DNA of 64,000 nt from Nonlabens sp. YIK11 (GCF_001413925.1 NZ_LBMJ01000001.1:1383001-1447000), one strand, 5' to 3'. Shown: positions 48,622 through 58,033, numbered from the stretch's first letter. The notes: generated from the sequence alone by a model not told the origin. Translations and numbers: made by a program.

Positions 48622-49533
48622 ATGAATTATTTGAAAAAAATAGGTTGTATAGCCTTCATTGCAGCATTATTGATTTCTTGTGGTAGCGACGATGATGATG
48701 TGACCATTGAAATTAGAGATCCACAAGAGGTATATGATGAAGACCTTGCGGAAATCACTACATTTTTACAAACTCACTTTTACAATCAGGATGAGTTTGA
48801 GAACACTCCAGATGGCGAGGACTTTCAAATTGTCTTTGATACCATAGCCGGTGATAATTCAGATCGCATTCCTTTGTCAGAGCAGGTCACTTCAAGAACT
48901 TTACGTCGTGATGATATTGATTATCAGGTTTTCGTTTTGAACGTGAGACAAGGTAGCGGTGACAGACAACCCACATTTGCAGATAGTACGCTGGTAAGTT
49001 ATCAGGGAACATTATTAAATGGGTCCGTCTTTGATAGCAATTCCAACTCGGTCTGGTTCGACCTACCTGGGACTATAGATGGTTTTGCGACGGGTATTGC
49101 AGGCTTTAATGATGCGACTACCACTATTGCAAATCCTGATGGTACCGTTAGTTTTAGAAATGGCGGTATTGGTGCTATGTTCATCCCTTCGGGATTGGGA
49201 TATTTCAATGCAACTCAATCTGGAATACCAGCCTATTCTCCTTTAATTTTTACGTTTCAATTACGACGCGTAAGAATCACAGATCATGATGGAGACGGCA
49301 TACTTTCTATATATGAAGATTTAGATGGTGATAAGGATTTAATGTCACCACAGTTTGCCGATGATACCGATCGTGATAGAATAAGTAATTATCGAGATTC
49401 AGACGACGATGGTGATGGTATATTAACCAAAGATGAAAATCCTGACCCTAATGGCGACGGTAATCCTAATGACGCATTAGATACGGATGGTGATGGGATT
49501 CCAGATTATCTAGATAATAGGACAGAGGTCTAA
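48622..49533 (+). CDS. FKBP-like lipoprotein with calcium-binding repeats
   Basis: This 303-residue lipoprotein (ALLISCGSDDDD, C21) has an FKBP-like domain (STLVSYQGTLLNGSVFDSNSN, then AMFIPSGLGYF) and a C-terminal run of thrombospondin type 3-like repeats (DHDGDGILSIYEDLDGDKD, DSDDDGDGILTKDENPDPNG, DTDGDGIPDYLDN). The aspartate-rich end probably binds Ca2+. It may help fold proteins at the surface; no operon partner is seen. The strong terminator downstream confirms it as the last gene. Confidence 0.8.
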   Translation: MNYLKKIGCIAFIAALLISCGSDDDDVTIEIRDPQEVYDEDLAEITTFLQTHFYNQDEFENTPDGEDFQIVFDTIAGDNSDRIPLSEQVTSRTLRRDDIDYQVFVLNVRQGSGDRQPTFADSTLVSYQGTLLNGSVFDSNSNSVWFDLPGTIDGFATGIAGFNDATTTIANPDGTVSFRNGGIGAMFIPSGLGYFNATQSGIPAYSPLIFTFQLRRVRITDHDGDGILSIYEDLDGDKDLMSPQFADDTDRDRISNYRDSDDDGDGILTKDENPDPNGDGNPNDALDTDGDGIPDYLDNRTEV

Positions 49534-49549
49534 CCATGACTCCTAATCA

Positions 49550-49586
49550 AAAAAAGCCCTGACAATTTATCTGTCAGGGCTTTTTT
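49550..49586. terminator. Bidirectional terminator between the FKBP-like and transketolase genes
   Basis: AAAAAGCCCTGACA (49551-49564) pairs with TGTCAGGGCTTTTT (49572-49585) around ATTTATC. It works in both directions for the convergent genes on either side. Confidence 0.9.
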
Positions 49587-49627
49587 ATTGAAATAAGTGA
49601 TCAAATCTGCTAAGCAGAAAATCAACA

Positions 49628-50590
49628 TTAAACTAACTTCTTACGCTTGATAACAGCCATAGCTTTAGCAGCAATATTTTCTGCATTTAAGCCATATTTT
49701 TCAAGCAATTGTGCAGGCGTACCGCTCTCACCAAAGGTGTCTTGAGTAGCTACAAATTCTTGAGGTGTCGGCAAGTGCTGCGCAAATGTTCTGGCTACGC
49801 TCTCGCCCAGACCGCCCATGTAATTGTGCTCCTCTGCAGTGACGATGCATCCTGTTTTCTTAACTGAATTGATGATAGCCTCTTCATCCAGTGGCTTGAT
49901 TGTGTGAATATTGATCACATCTGCACTGATGCCTTTTTCATGAAGTTCCTTGGCAGCTTCCAGTGCTTCCCAAACCAGGTGTCCAGTAGCCACAATGGTA
50001 ACATCGGTACCTTCTTGAAGGTGTACTGCTTTCCCAATGTGGAACTCACCATCTTCTGGCGTGAAGTTGGCCACCTTAGGGCGACCGAATCTTAAATAAA
50101 CCGGTCCATGATGATCTGCAATCGCAAGAGTTGCGGCTTTGGTCTGATTGTAATCACAAGTATTGATCACCGTCATTCCAGGCAACATTTTCATCAAGCC
50201 TATATCTTCTAGAATTTGGTGCGTAGCGCCATCTTCACCTAGTGTCAAACCAGAATGAGAAGCACAGATTTTGACGTTCTTGTCAGAGTAGGCCACACTT
50301 TGTCTGATCTGGTCATAAACACGACCAGTTGAGAAATTGGCAAAAGTTCCCGTAAACGGAATTTTACCGCCTATGGTCATACCAGCGGCAATCCCTATCA
50401 TATTCGCTTCTGCAATTCCAACCTGGAAAAATCGGTCTGGATGAGCTTCTGCAAAGGCGTTCATTTTAAGTGATCCGGTTAAGTCGGCACAAAGGGCAAC
50501 GACATTTTCGTTGGACTTTCCCAATTCTGCCAGGCCTGCGCCAAAACCACTTCTAGTATCCTTACTTCCTGTATTTGTATATGTCTTCAT
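49628..50590 (-). CDS. Transketolase, C-terminal half
   Basis: This 320-residue protein holds the pyrimidine-binding and C-terminal domains of transketolase: MIGIAAGMTIGGKIPFTGTF, the catalytic region ASHSGLTLGEDGATHQILEDI, and GPVYLRFGRPK. It pairs with the N-terminal half encoded 32 bases upstream on the same strand. Together they form one two-chain enzyme, which moves two-carbon units in the pentose phosphate pathway. Split transketolase is known in Bacteroidetes and archaea. Confidence 0.93.
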   Translation of the reverse strand: MKTYTNTGSKDTRSGFGAGLAELGKSNENVVALCADLTGSLKMNAFAEAHPDRFFQVGIAEANMIGIAAGMTIGGKIPFTGTFANFSTGRVYDQIRQSVAYSDKNVKICASHSGLTLGEDGATHQILEDIGLMKMLPGMTVINTCDYNQTKAATLAIADHHGPVYLRFGRPKVANFTPEDGEFHIGKAVHLQEGTDVTIVATGHLVWEALEAAKELHEKGISADVINIHTIKPLDEEAIINSVKKTGCIVTAEEHNYMGGLGESVARTFAQHLPTPQEFVATQDTFGESGTPAQLLEKYGLNAENIAAKAMAVIKRKKLV

Positions 50591-50622
50591 AATTTCTTGC
50601 GCAATGCGCTAGATTTTTGTGA

Positions 50623-51468
50623 TTAGTAGTCGCCCAGTGTTTCAGGGTTCTGGCTCAGCGCATCGGCGAGTTGTTCGTCGTTTGGAGCGATACCATGCCA
50701 CTCATGGGATCCCATCATAAAGTCTACGCCATGACCCATAACGGTATGGAGCAGGATGCATACGGGTTTACGCTTTCGCGAAAGCGAGATAGCTTCCTTG
50801 ATTCCTGCAATGACAGCCTCAAGGTCGTTACCTTTTGAAACAGTGACAACTTCCCAGCCGAAGGCTTCAAACTTCTTGCGTAGATCTCCTAGAGCCAATA
50901 CACTATCGGTACTACCGTCGATTTGCTGTCCATTGACATCAATGGTAGCAATGAGATTGTCTACATGATTTGCGCTGGCATACATAATGGCTTCCCAGTT
51001 TTGACCTTCCTGTAATTCACCATCACCGTGAAGGGTAAAAACGGTTTTGTCATCACCGTTGAGTTTTTTGGAATGTGCCGCGCCTATTCCAACACTCATT
51101 CCTTGACCTAGCGAACCGCTTGCGATTCTAACGCCTGGAAGACCTTCATGAGTCGTTGGGTGACCCTGTAAACGGGAATCTAACTTGCGGAAGGTGCTCA
51201 ACTCCTCTTTAGGGAAATAGCCCGCATGGGCTAAAACACTGTAGAACACGGGCGAGATATGACCGTTGGATAAGAAGAAAAGATCCTCATTCTTACCGTC
51301 CATCTGGAAGGATGGATCATGTTCCATGATCTCATTATAAAGTGCCACGATAAACTCCGTGCAACCTAGTGATCCACCTGGATGTCCACTATTTACCGCG
51401 TGGACTTGACGAACGATGTCGCGACGTACCTGCGATACTAAATCTTTTAAGTGCTGTATATCAGCCAT
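50623..51468 (-). CDS. Transketolase, N-terminal half
   Basis: This 281-residue protein holds the thiamine diphosphate-binding domain: HAVNSGHPGGSLGCTEF and the GDGELQEGQNWEA...NVDNLIATIDVNGQ ThDP motif. I start it at 51468 (MADIQHLKDL); an ATG eight codons upstream is less likely. Near residue 240 the loop reads EAISLSRKRKPVCILLH, and SLSRKR is a palindromic repeat copy where other transketolases have a Lys/Thr/Gly-rich loop before the KPV strand. The downstream gene is the C-terminal half. Confidence 0.93.
   Translation of the reverse strand: MADIQHLKDLVSQVRRDIVRQVHAVNSGHPGGSLGCTEFIVALYNEIMEHDPSFQMDGKNEDLFFLSNGHISPVFYSVLAHAGYFPKEELSTFRKLDSRLQGHPTTHEGLPGVRIASGSLGQGMSVGIGAAHSKKLNGDDKTVFTLHGDGELQEGQNWEAIMYASANHVDNLIATIDVNGQQIDGSTDSVLALGDLRKKFEAFGWEVVTVSKGNDLEAVIAGIKEAISLSRKRKPVCILLHTVMGHGVDFMMGSHEWHGIAPNDEQLADALSQNPETLGDY
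50771..50787. repeat. Palindromic repeat (FlavoPal) inside the transketolase N-terminal gene
   Basis: CGCTTTCGCGAAAGCGA is read on the minus strand as SLSRKR, in a surface loop of the ThDP domain. Confidence 0.9.
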
Positions 51469-51575
51469 TTTTTGAAAATTTGAGTATTTCACAAAGGTAG
51501 GACGTTCCTATTGCAAAGACTTTTACCACGAATTTGATTTATTAACGATTTGAATGCTTTTGTGAACAACTTAGT

Positions 51576-51719
51576 GAACTTGAACTTGAACTTGAACTTG
51601 AACTTGAACTTGAACCCGAACTCGAACTTGAACCTGAACTCGAACTTGAACCTGAACTCGAACTCGAACCTGAAACTGAACTTGAACCTGAGACTGAACT
51701 TGAACTTGAACTTGAGACT
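51576..51719. repeat. Hexanucleotide repeat array, 24 units of GAACTT type
   Basis: Twenty-four consecutive six-base units run without a break: GAACTT (12), GAACTC (4), GAACCT (4), GAGACT (2), GAACCC (1) and GAAACT (1). The first six are identical, and the changes fall almost only in the last three bases. It lies in the 409-base gap between the divergent transketolase and tgt genes, about 145 bases before the tgt box. The rest of this gap holds no recognisable feature except the tgt -7 box. Confidence 0.93.
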
Positions 51720-51863
51720 AAGTTAAAACGGGCACTCGTCTTTAATGACAGCTTTTGGAACTAAAACAATGGATTGCCAGTCTTAATACTTTGTACTTAC
51801 TACTAGCTACCAACTACCACCTACTAATTCCTAAATACCACTACACACTTCAAGCTAGAAACT

Positions 51864-51871
51864 TATCTTTG
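51864..51871 (+). promoter_or_regulatory. -7 box before tgt
   Basis: TATCTTTG matches TAnnTTTG and ends six bases before the ATG at 51878. If the start site lies a few bases after the box, the mRNA is leaderless. No -33 TTTG is apparent. Confidence 0.45.
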
Positions 51872-51877
51872 TGCCGC

Positions 51878-53014
51878 ATGAAAATGAAATTTGACTTACT
51901 ACAAACTGATGCAAACAGCCAGGCTAGAGCAGGTGTGGTGCATACAGATCACGGTGCGATAGAGACACCTATATTTATGCCTGTAGGTACAGTTGGTACC
52001 GTAAAAGGTGTGCATCAAAGGGAATTGAAGGAAGAAGTGAATCCAGATATTATTCTGGCTAACACCTATCATCTCTATTTAAGACCAGGAACTGAGGTTC
52101 TTGAAAAGGCTGGTGGACTGCACCAGTTCATGAATTGGGACCGTCCTATTTTGACTGATTCTGGAGGATACCAGGTTTATTCCTTGAGTGCCAATAGAAA
52201 AATCAAGGAAGAAGGTGTGAAATTCAAATCACACATTGATGGTTCCTATCACACCTTTACACCAGAACGTGCCATGGATATACAGCGCTCCATAGGTGCA
52301 GACATCATCATGGCTTTTGATGAGTGTACTCCTTATCCATGTGAATTCAATTATGCACGTCGCAGTATGCACATGACGCATCGATGGTTAAAAAGGTGTA
52401 TTGAGCATTTCAATAACACACCAGATAAATATGGGTTTACCCAGACATTGTTTCCCATCATTCAAGGAAGTACTTACCCAGAATTGAGACAGCAAAGCGC
52501 CGAGTTTGTGGCCAATTGTGATATGGATGCCAATGCCATAGGTGGATTGTCCGTTGGTGAACCTGCAGAGGAAATGTATGCCATGACTGATGTAGTCACC
52601 GCTATACTTCCTAAGGACAAACCGCGTTATCTTATGGGTGTAGGAACGCCTATCAATCTACTCGAGAATGTCGCCCTTGGAATCGATATGTTTGATTGTG
52701 TGATGCCTACCAGAAATGGTAGAAATGGTATGATCTTTACTGCTAATGGGAGCATCAATATCAAGAACAAAAAATGGGAAATGGATTTCAGTCCATTGGA
52801 TGATGGCGCTTACGCTTGGGTGGATACTGAGTATTCCAAAGCTTATGTTAGACATCTATTTACCGTAAATGAAATGTTAGGTAGGCAAATATGTACGATT
52901 CATAACCTGGCTTTCTATTTGTGGTTGATGCGCGAGGCTCGCAAACACATACTAGCAGGAGATTTTAGAGCCTGGAAGGATCAAATGGTAAAACAAATGG
53001 ATAATAGACTGTAG
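51878..53014 (+). CDS. tgt: tRNA-guanine transglycosylase, zinc-ligand cysteines absent
   Basis: This 378-residue enzyme inserts a queuine precursor at the wobble position of tRNAs. DSGGYQVYSLSANRKIKEEG, the nucleophile region IDMFDCVMPTRNGRNG (D273) and GVGTPINLLENVALG are all present. In most bacteria three Cys (CxCxxC) in PLDPECDCYTC bind zinc; here the matching positions are A311, A313 and D316 (LDDGAYAWVDTEYSKAY). The zinc His region (CTIHNLAF) is kept. I start it at 51878 (MKMKFDLL), since the 41-residue upstream frame is not conserved-looking. The next gene starts on the last base of the stop. Confidence 0.92.
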   Translation: MKMKFDLLQTDANSQARAGVVHTDHGAIETPIFMPVGTVGTVKGVHQRELKEEVNPDIILANTYHLYLRPGTEVLEKAGGLHQFMNWDRPILTDSGGYQVYSLSANRKIKEEGVKFKSHIDGSYHTFTPERAMDIQRSIGADIIMAFDECTPYPCEFNYARRSMHMTHRWLKRCIEHFNNTPDKYGFTQTLFPIIQGSTYPELRQQSAEFVANCDMDANAIGGLSVGEPAEEMYAMTDVVTAILPKDKPRYLMGVGTPINLLENVALGIDMFDCVMPTRNGRNGMIFTANGSINIKNKKWEMDFSPLDDGAYAWVDTEYSKAYVRHLFTVNEMLGRQICTIHNLAFYLWLMREARKHILAGDFRAWKDQMVKQMDNRL

Positions 53015-54084
53015 TGTTTAGCATACTGGATAGATACATATTAAAAAGATATCTAGGGAGTTTCTTCCTGTTGTTATTGCTATTCCTACCTATCATGGTA
53101 ACTGTACATGTTGCCGAAAAAATAGGAAAGATCATTTCTAATGAAGTTCCTTTTCTTGAGGTGATTCTGTACCTGGGAGATTTCACCATGTATTTCACAA
53201 ATTTCCTGTTTCCCATTTTCCTCTTTATATCCACGATGTTTTTTACCTCAAAGTTGGCTAACAATACAGAGGTCATTGCATTTTTGAGTTCGGGAGTTTC
53301 CTTCAATAGGTTTTTACGTCCTTATATTATAGGAGCTACTTTGATCTGCGGCTTAGCCTTACTACTCAGCGCTATTTTTGTACCGCAGGCAGCCTCAGGC
53401 TTTAATGAATTCCAACAACAATATTTTAGAAAAGGTGATGCCTCAGAAACGACAAATGTCTTTAGGCAAATCAACGATAATGACTTTGTTTATGTGAGCA
53501 ATTATCAGCCTTCACGCCAGACAGGTTTTGACTTTACGCTGGAACATTTTGAAGATGATGAACTCAAGTACAAAATCTACGCAAGCAGGATAGCATTTCA
53601 GGACAGTGTCTATGTGTTGAGCCAGTATAAAAAGAGGATTATCCTTGAAGATCGCGAGATCATTCATGAGAAAAACCGACTGGATACCATCTTTGATTTT
53701 GATATTGACGAGCTCACTCCAACTAAGTTTATCGCAGAAACCAAATCCTACACAGATCTCAATGAATTTATCGCTCTGGAAGAAAAACGTGGTAATGCCA
53801 ACATGAACATTTATTATGTGGAGAAGTACAAGCGTATCTCCATACCAATAAGTGCCTTTATTTTTACCATCATAGCTGTAGCTGTGTCATCCGTCAAAAA
53901 ACGTGGTGGTATGGGAACCAATCTCGCCATAGGCATAGTAATTGCGATGGTATACATGTTTCTAGATAAGGTTTTTGGAACCATTGCAGAAAAGAGCACC
54001 TTCAACCCATGGATCGCCGTCTGGACGCCTAACATATTTTTTGCTGTCGTAGCATTATTCCTGTTGAGAAATGCGAGACGATAA
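53014..54084 (+). CDS. LptF/LptG-family permease (LPS export)
   Basis: This 356-residue permease has three N-terminal and three C-terminal membrane helices around a periplasmic beta-jellyroll (residues about 120-260), as in YjgP/YjgQ. The N-terminal ILDRYILKRYLGSFF and the helix FPIFLFISTMFFTSKLANNTEVIA are typical. It would move lipopolysaccharide out of the inner membrane with an ATPase encoded elsewhere. It starts with GTG that overlaps the tgt stop by one base and ends 14 bases inside the next gene. Confidence 0.9.
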   Translation: MFSILDRYILKRYLGSFFLLLLLFLPIMVTVHVAEKIGKIISNEVPFLEVILYLGDFTMYFTNFLFPIFLFISTMFFTSKLANNTEVIAFLSSGVSFNRFLRPYIIGATLICGLALLLSAIFVPQAASGFNEFQQQYFRKGDASETTNVFRQINDNDFVYVSNYQPSRQTGFDFTLEHFEDDELKYKIYASRIAFQDSVYVLSQYKKRIILEDREIIHEKNRLDTIFDFDIDELTPTKFIAETKSYTDLNEFIALEEKRGNANMNIYYVEKYKRISIPISAFIFTIIAVAVSSVKKRGGMGTNLAIGIVIAMVYMFLDKVFGTIAEKSTFNPWIAVWTPNIFFAVVALFLLRNARR

Positions 54085-54997
54085 ATTACTTAACTACCTA
54101 CACCTTCATTTTATAGTTTTCATTTGGGGATTTACGGCCGTGCTAGGAGCTCTCATTTCTATTGAAAGTATCCCATTGGTATGGTGGCGAATGTTGCTGG
54201 CGGTGATTTTGATTTTTATCTACATGAAAATCATGCGCATACCGTTACAGTTCAAAGGTGTCAACGCCTTACCGCGCAAACGCATTCTGGGTTTTGTAGG
54301 CGCAGGAATTGTTATTGCGCTGCATTGGGTGACCTTTTTTGGAGCTATCAAGGAAAGCAATGTAAGTGTCACGCTGGCCATGTTAAGTACAGGCGCTTTT
54401 TTTACAGCAATATTGGAACCTTTGTTCACCTCAAAAAAGTTTGTAGGGTATGAAGTCATCTTTGGTGTGATTATTATCGCGGCGCTCTATTACATTTTTA
54501 AAGTAGAAACCCAGTATGTCACTGGAATGATATTGGGACTCATAAGCGCAGTGTTGAGCGCCACTTTTTCCATTATCAACGTAAAATGGGCCAAAGAACA
54601 TCCGCCATCATTGATCAGTATTTATGAATTGGCCAGCGGTGTTGCATTCATAAGTCTTTACTTTCTTATTTTTCCAACAGACTTTGTAGGGCCATTGGTT
54701 TTGACAAGTTACGATTGGTTGTGGATAGGCATATTGGCTAGTTTCTGTACGGCATACGCATTTATAGCCAGCGTTAAGGTCATGAAATTTTTGAGTGCTT
54801 ATACCGTCATGCTCACCATTAACCTGGAACCTGTGTATGGAATTTTCCTTGCCTTTCTCATTTTAGGCGATGCAGAGCAAATGACGCCAGAGTTCTACGT
54901 AGGCGCTGGAGTAATTCTGGCTGTAATCCTAACGAATGGTATCCTAAAAAATCGACGTAACCGCCGCAAGAAGAAAGAATTGAAGATTCATGCTTGA
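54071..54997 (+). CDS. EamA/DMT-family transporter
   Basis: This 308-residue protein has ten predicted membrane helices in two EamA repeats: FIVFIWGFTAVLGALISIES at the start and SYDWLWIGILASFCTAYAFI in the second half. The family exports amino acids, nucleobases or other metabolites; the substrate is unknown. Its start lies 14 bases inside the LPS permease gene, so the two are co-translated. The C-terminus is basic (RNRRKKKELKIHA). Confidence 0.9.
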   Translation: MRDDKLLNYLHLHFIVFIWGFTAVLGALISIESIPLVWWRMLLAVILIFIYMKIMRIPLQFKGVNALPRKRILGFVGAGIVIALHWVTFFGAIKESNVSVTLAMLSTGAFFTAILEPLFTSKKFVGYEVIFGVIIIAALYYIFKVETQYVTGMILGLISAVLSATFSIINVKWAKEHPPSLISIYELASGVAFISLYFLIFPTDFVGPLVLTSYDWLWIGILASFCTAYAFIASVKVMKFLSAYTVMLTINLEPVYGIFLAFLILGDAEQMTPEFYVGAGVILAVILTNGILKNRRNRRKKKELKIHA

Positions 54998-55023
54998 GGG
55001 CTGTGAAAATGTTTGAAAGTGAA

Positions 55024-55043
55024 TTCGCTTTCGCGAAAGCGAA
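55024..55043. repeat. Palindromic repeat (FlavoPal), intergenic copy
   Basis: This is a perfect TTCGCTTTCGCGAAAGCGAA, 26 bases after the EamA stop and about 110 bases before the accA ATG. Confidence 0.9.
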
Positions 55044-55104
55044 CCATCCACTAACTTTAATATAAATTGAACAAGCGGTGTTACCTAACACTGTCTTGAT
55101 TTCC

Positions 55105-55112
55105 TATATTTG
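55105..55112 (+). promoter_or_regulatory. -7 box before accA
   Basis: TATATTTG matches TAnnTTTG, 24 bases before the ATG at 55137. The longer reading frame would begin at a TTG inside this box, which supports the ATG as the start. Confidence 0.5.
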
Positions 55113-55136
55113 TCTCCCCAACTGGAATACCCAACT

Positions 55137-56090
55137 ATGGAATATCTAGAATTTGAAATGCCTATCAAAGAGCTGGAAGAGCAATACCAGCAAACCCTTG
55201 CGATAGGATCAGAAAACGATGTTGATGTCACTAAGACGATCAAACAACTCGAGAAGAAACTTAAAGCTACACGTAAAGAGATCTACAGCAACTTAACGCC
55301 GTGGCAACGTGTGCAAATGTCCCGTCATCCAGACCGTCCTTACACACTGGATTACATCAAGAGCATTTGTGGTGATACCTGGCTGGAACTGCACGGTGAC
55401 CGCAATGTGAAGGATGATAAAGCCATGATAGGTGGACTGGGCAAAATAGGTGATCAGTCCTATATGTTCATCGGGCAGCAAAAGGGATTCAATACAAAAA
55501 CACGTCAATACCGCAACTTTGGGATGTCAAATCCAGAAGGTTATCGTAAGGCGTTGCGATTGATGAAAAGTGCCGAGAAATTTGGCATTCCCGTAGTGAC
55601 ATTGATCGACACTCCAGGAGCATTTCCTGGTCTGGAAGCTGAAGAACGTGGTCAAGGAGAAGCCATTGCTAGAAACATCCTTGAAATGACGCGCTTGAAA
55701 GTGCCTATCATCGTAATGATCATAGGAGAAGGAGCTAGTGGTGGAGCCTTAGGAATAGGAGTAGGTGACCGTGTGGTCATGTTGGAAAACACCTGGTACA
55801 GCGTTATCTCTCCAGAATCTTGTAGTTCTATCTTATGGAGAAGTTGGGAATACAAAGAACAAGCTGCCGAGGCTCTCAAGCTTACCGGTAAAGACATGAA
55901 AAAGCTTAAACTGGTAGATGAAATTCTTGAAGAACCAGAAGGTGGTGCCCACAAAAACAGAGAAGAAATCTTTGTGTCTGTGGCAAAATGTATCGATAGC
56001 TATTATCAGGAATTAAAAGAGCTATCTCCTAAAGAATTAGTGAAACAACGCATGGACAAATATGCCAATATGGGCGTATTTAAGGGATAA
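55137..56090 (+). CDS. accA: Acetyl-CoA carboxylase carboxyltransferase alpha subunit
   Basis: This 317-residue protein is the alpha half of the carboxyltransferase for malonyl-CoA, the first step of fatty-acid synthesis. It has the [11 protein letters not shown] segment, [18 protein letters not shown], and the oxyanion loops [16 protein letters not shown] and [14 protein letters not shown]. The beta subunit (accD) is not in the window, as is usual. It starts at ATG 55137 and ends in a strong terminator. Confidence 0.97.
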   Translation: MEYLEFEMPIKELEEQYQQTLAIGSENDVDVTKTIKQLEKKLKATRKEIYSNLTPWQRVQMSRHPDRPYTLDYIKSICGDTWLELHGDRNVKDDKAMIGGLGKIGDQSYMFIGQQKGFNTKTRQYRNFGMSNPEGYRKALRLMKSAEKFGIPVVTLIDTPGAFPGLEAEERGQGEAIARNILEMTRLKVPIIVMIIGEGASGGALGIGVGDRVVMLENTWYSVISPESCSSILWRSWEYKEQAAEALKLTGKDMKKLKLVDEILEEPEGGAHKNREEIFVSVAKCIDSYYQELKELSPKELVKQRMDKYANMGVFKG

Positions 56091-56113
56091 ATAATTTCTC
56101 AAATTGTGAGATT

Positions 56114-56141
56114 AAAAAACCAGCCTCAAGGCTGGTTTTTT
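56114..56141 (+). terminator. Terminator after accA
   Basis: AAAAAACCAGCC pairs with GGCTGGTTTTTT around the loop TCAA, and a T run follows. It lies 24 bases after the stop. Confidence 0.93.
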
Positions 56142-56334
56142 GTTTTTAAATGGAATTTCAATAGTTATAAAATCACAAGAAGGCTCTTGTATAATTTTCT
56201 TACAGTCTCAAGGCTTGATGATTAGCCTACATGCTAAAATTATTTGTCCTTATCAACAGGTTATAAACCAGTTTTTCAATAAAAATGTTAACCAACTGAA
56301 GACAAGGAAATCTTAAAAATCGCTGGCTTTCCTC

Positions 56335-56342
56335 TATTTTTG
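56335..56342 (+). promoter_or_regulatory. -7 box before dnaB
   Basis: TATTTTTG matches TAnnTTTG and ends five bases before the ATG of dnaB, so the mRNA may be leaderless. No -33 TTTG is seen at the expected spacing. Confidence 0.5.
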
Positions 56343-56347
56343 ATCCT

Positions 56348-57892
56348 ATGGAAAAAGTACAGGAAAGAGTATCGATCGTGACGGGAAACAGTCCTGTGAT
56401 ATCGTTAGAGAAAGGAAAAATACCACCACAAGCTATTGATCTTGAGAAGGTTGTGTTGGGTGCGTTAATGATTGACGGTAAAGGTGTTGATGAGGTAATC
56501 GATCTATTAACTCCAGATGCTTTCTACCATAAGGCGCACCAATCCATATTTGATGCGATTGATAAATTGTTCAAAAGCGGTAGTCCAGTAGATTTATTAA
56601 CCGTTAGCGCCCAACTGCGTCGTGATGAGAAGTTGGAGTCTGTAGGTGGTGACCATTATCTGGTTCAATTATCTCAATTGGTGAGTTCTACGGCGCACAT
56701 AGAATTCCACGCGAGGATCATCCTGCAAAAATTCATTCAGCGCAGTTTGATCAAGATTTCTACAGAAATCATCAATGATTCCTATGAAGAATCCACTGAT
56801 GTTTTTGACCTATTAGATAAAGCAGAATCCAAGCTCTATGAAGTAGCGCAAGGAAACATACGCAAAAGTACAGAAACAGCGATGGATCTGGTCCGTCAGG
56901 CCAAGCAGCGTATAGAAGAAATTGCCAAACGTGATGGTCTAAGTGGTGTGCCTACTGGCTTTAATGATTTGGATAAATTGACCAGTGGCTGGCAGCCCAG
57001 TGACCTAGTCATCATAGCGGCACGTCCAGGTATGGGAAAAACGGCCTTTACCTTGTCCATGGCGCGTAACATTGCGGTAGGTAGCAACATTCCAGTAGCG
57101 TTCTTTTCTCTAGAGATGAGTAGCGTCCAGTTGATCACGCGTTTGATATCTTCAGAAACAGGTCTGTCCTCAGAAAAATTACGTACCGGTAATCTTGAGC
57201 CACATGAATGGGAACAACTCAATGTAAAAGTGAAAGATCTGGAACAGGCACCTATATTTATTGATGATACGCCATCACTATCCATATTTGACCTGCGTGC
57301 AAAATGTAGACGTCTAGCTTCACAGCACGGTATCAAATTGATCATGGTAGATTATCTGCAGTTAATGACCGCACAGACAAATGCCAAAGGTGGGAACCGT
57401 GAGCAGGAAATATCAACGATTTCCCGTAACCTTAAGGCACTTGCCAAAGAACTTGAGGTACCCGTCATTGCACTATCCCAATTATCACGTGCGGTAGAGA
57501 CACGTGGTGGTAGCAAGCGACCGTTGCTTTCTGACCTGCGTGAATCTGGAGCGATCGAGCAGGATGCAGATATCGTTTCCTTTATCTACAGACCAGAATA
57601 TTATGGTCTGGAAGAATGGGACGATGACGACCAGACACCATGTAAAAACCAGGCAGAATTTATAGTGGCAAAACACCGTAATGGTGCGACAGACTCTATC
57701 AGGCTCAAGTTCTTGGGTCAATTTGGTAAGTTTGATAACCTTGAAGAGCAATGGGCGATACCACAAGAGTTTGGTAGCAAAATGAATCAGGCAAATGATG
57801 ATACTTTTAGACCAGATACGCCTAAATTCCCTTCGCCTGGTGATGCCTTCGGTGGTCCACAAAGTGACGACGACGACGGTCTGGCGTTCTAG
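56348..57892 (+). CDS. dnaB: Replicative DNA helicase DnaB
   Basis: This 514-residue helicase has the N-terminal DnaB domain (residues about 20-125, LEKVVLGALMIDGKGVDEVI), a linker and a RecA-like core with Walker A ARPGMGKTAF and FFSLEMSS, IKLIMVDYLQLM, and the arginine finger region. No intein interrupts the core. The C-terminus ends in an acidic tail (DDDGLAF). It is not beside other replication genes here. Confidence 0.97.
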   Translation: MEKVQERVSIVTGNSPVISLEKGKIPPQAIDLEKVVLGALMIDGKGVDEVIDLLTPDAFYHKAHQSIFDAIDKLFKSGSPVDLLTVSAQLRRDEKLESVGGDHYLVQLSQLVSSTAHIEFHARIILQKFIQRSLIKISTEIINDSYEESTDVFDLLDKAESKLYEVAQGNIRKSTETAMDLVRQAKQRIEEIAKRDGLSGVPTGFNDLDKLTSGWQPSDLVIIAARPGMGKTAFTLSMARNIAVGSNIPVAFFSLEMSSVQLITRLISSETGLSSEKLRTGNLEPHEWEQLNVKVKDLEQAPIFIDDTPSLSIFDLRAKCRRLASQHGIKLIMVDYLQLMTAQTNAKGGNREQEISTISRNLKALAKELEVPVIALSQLSRAVETRGGSKRPLLSDLRESGAIEQDADIVSFIYRPEYYGLEEWDDDDQTPCKNQAEFIVAKHRNGATDSIRLKFLGQFGKFDNLEEQWAIPQEFGSKMNQANDDTFRPDTPKFPSPGDAFGGPQSDDDDGLAF

Positions 57893-57954
57893 AGAAAAGT
57901 CGGCAGGAAAATTGCAGTTTAGCTTTTGATATGTACTTTGTGGTGGATATGGAA

Positions 57955-57974
57955 TTCGCTTTCTCGAAAGCTTA
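57955..57974. repeat. Degenerate palindromic repeat (FlavoPal)
   Basis: TTCGCTTTCTCGAAAGCTTA matches the common form except for one base in the centre and three at the right end, so the hairpin is weakened. It lies 63 bases after the dnaB stop. Confidence 0.75.
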
Positions 57975-58033
57975 CTCTTTTTCAACCTTAGTCTCTAACT
58001 AAATACATTTGTGGATCTTCAAAACAACTTGCA

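Noticed and set aside
51546..51761. Open frame through the hexanucleotide array coding for Glu-Leu and Glu-Pro pairs
   Set aside because: The frame has no start codon between its upstream stop and the array, and the array is the reason it is open.
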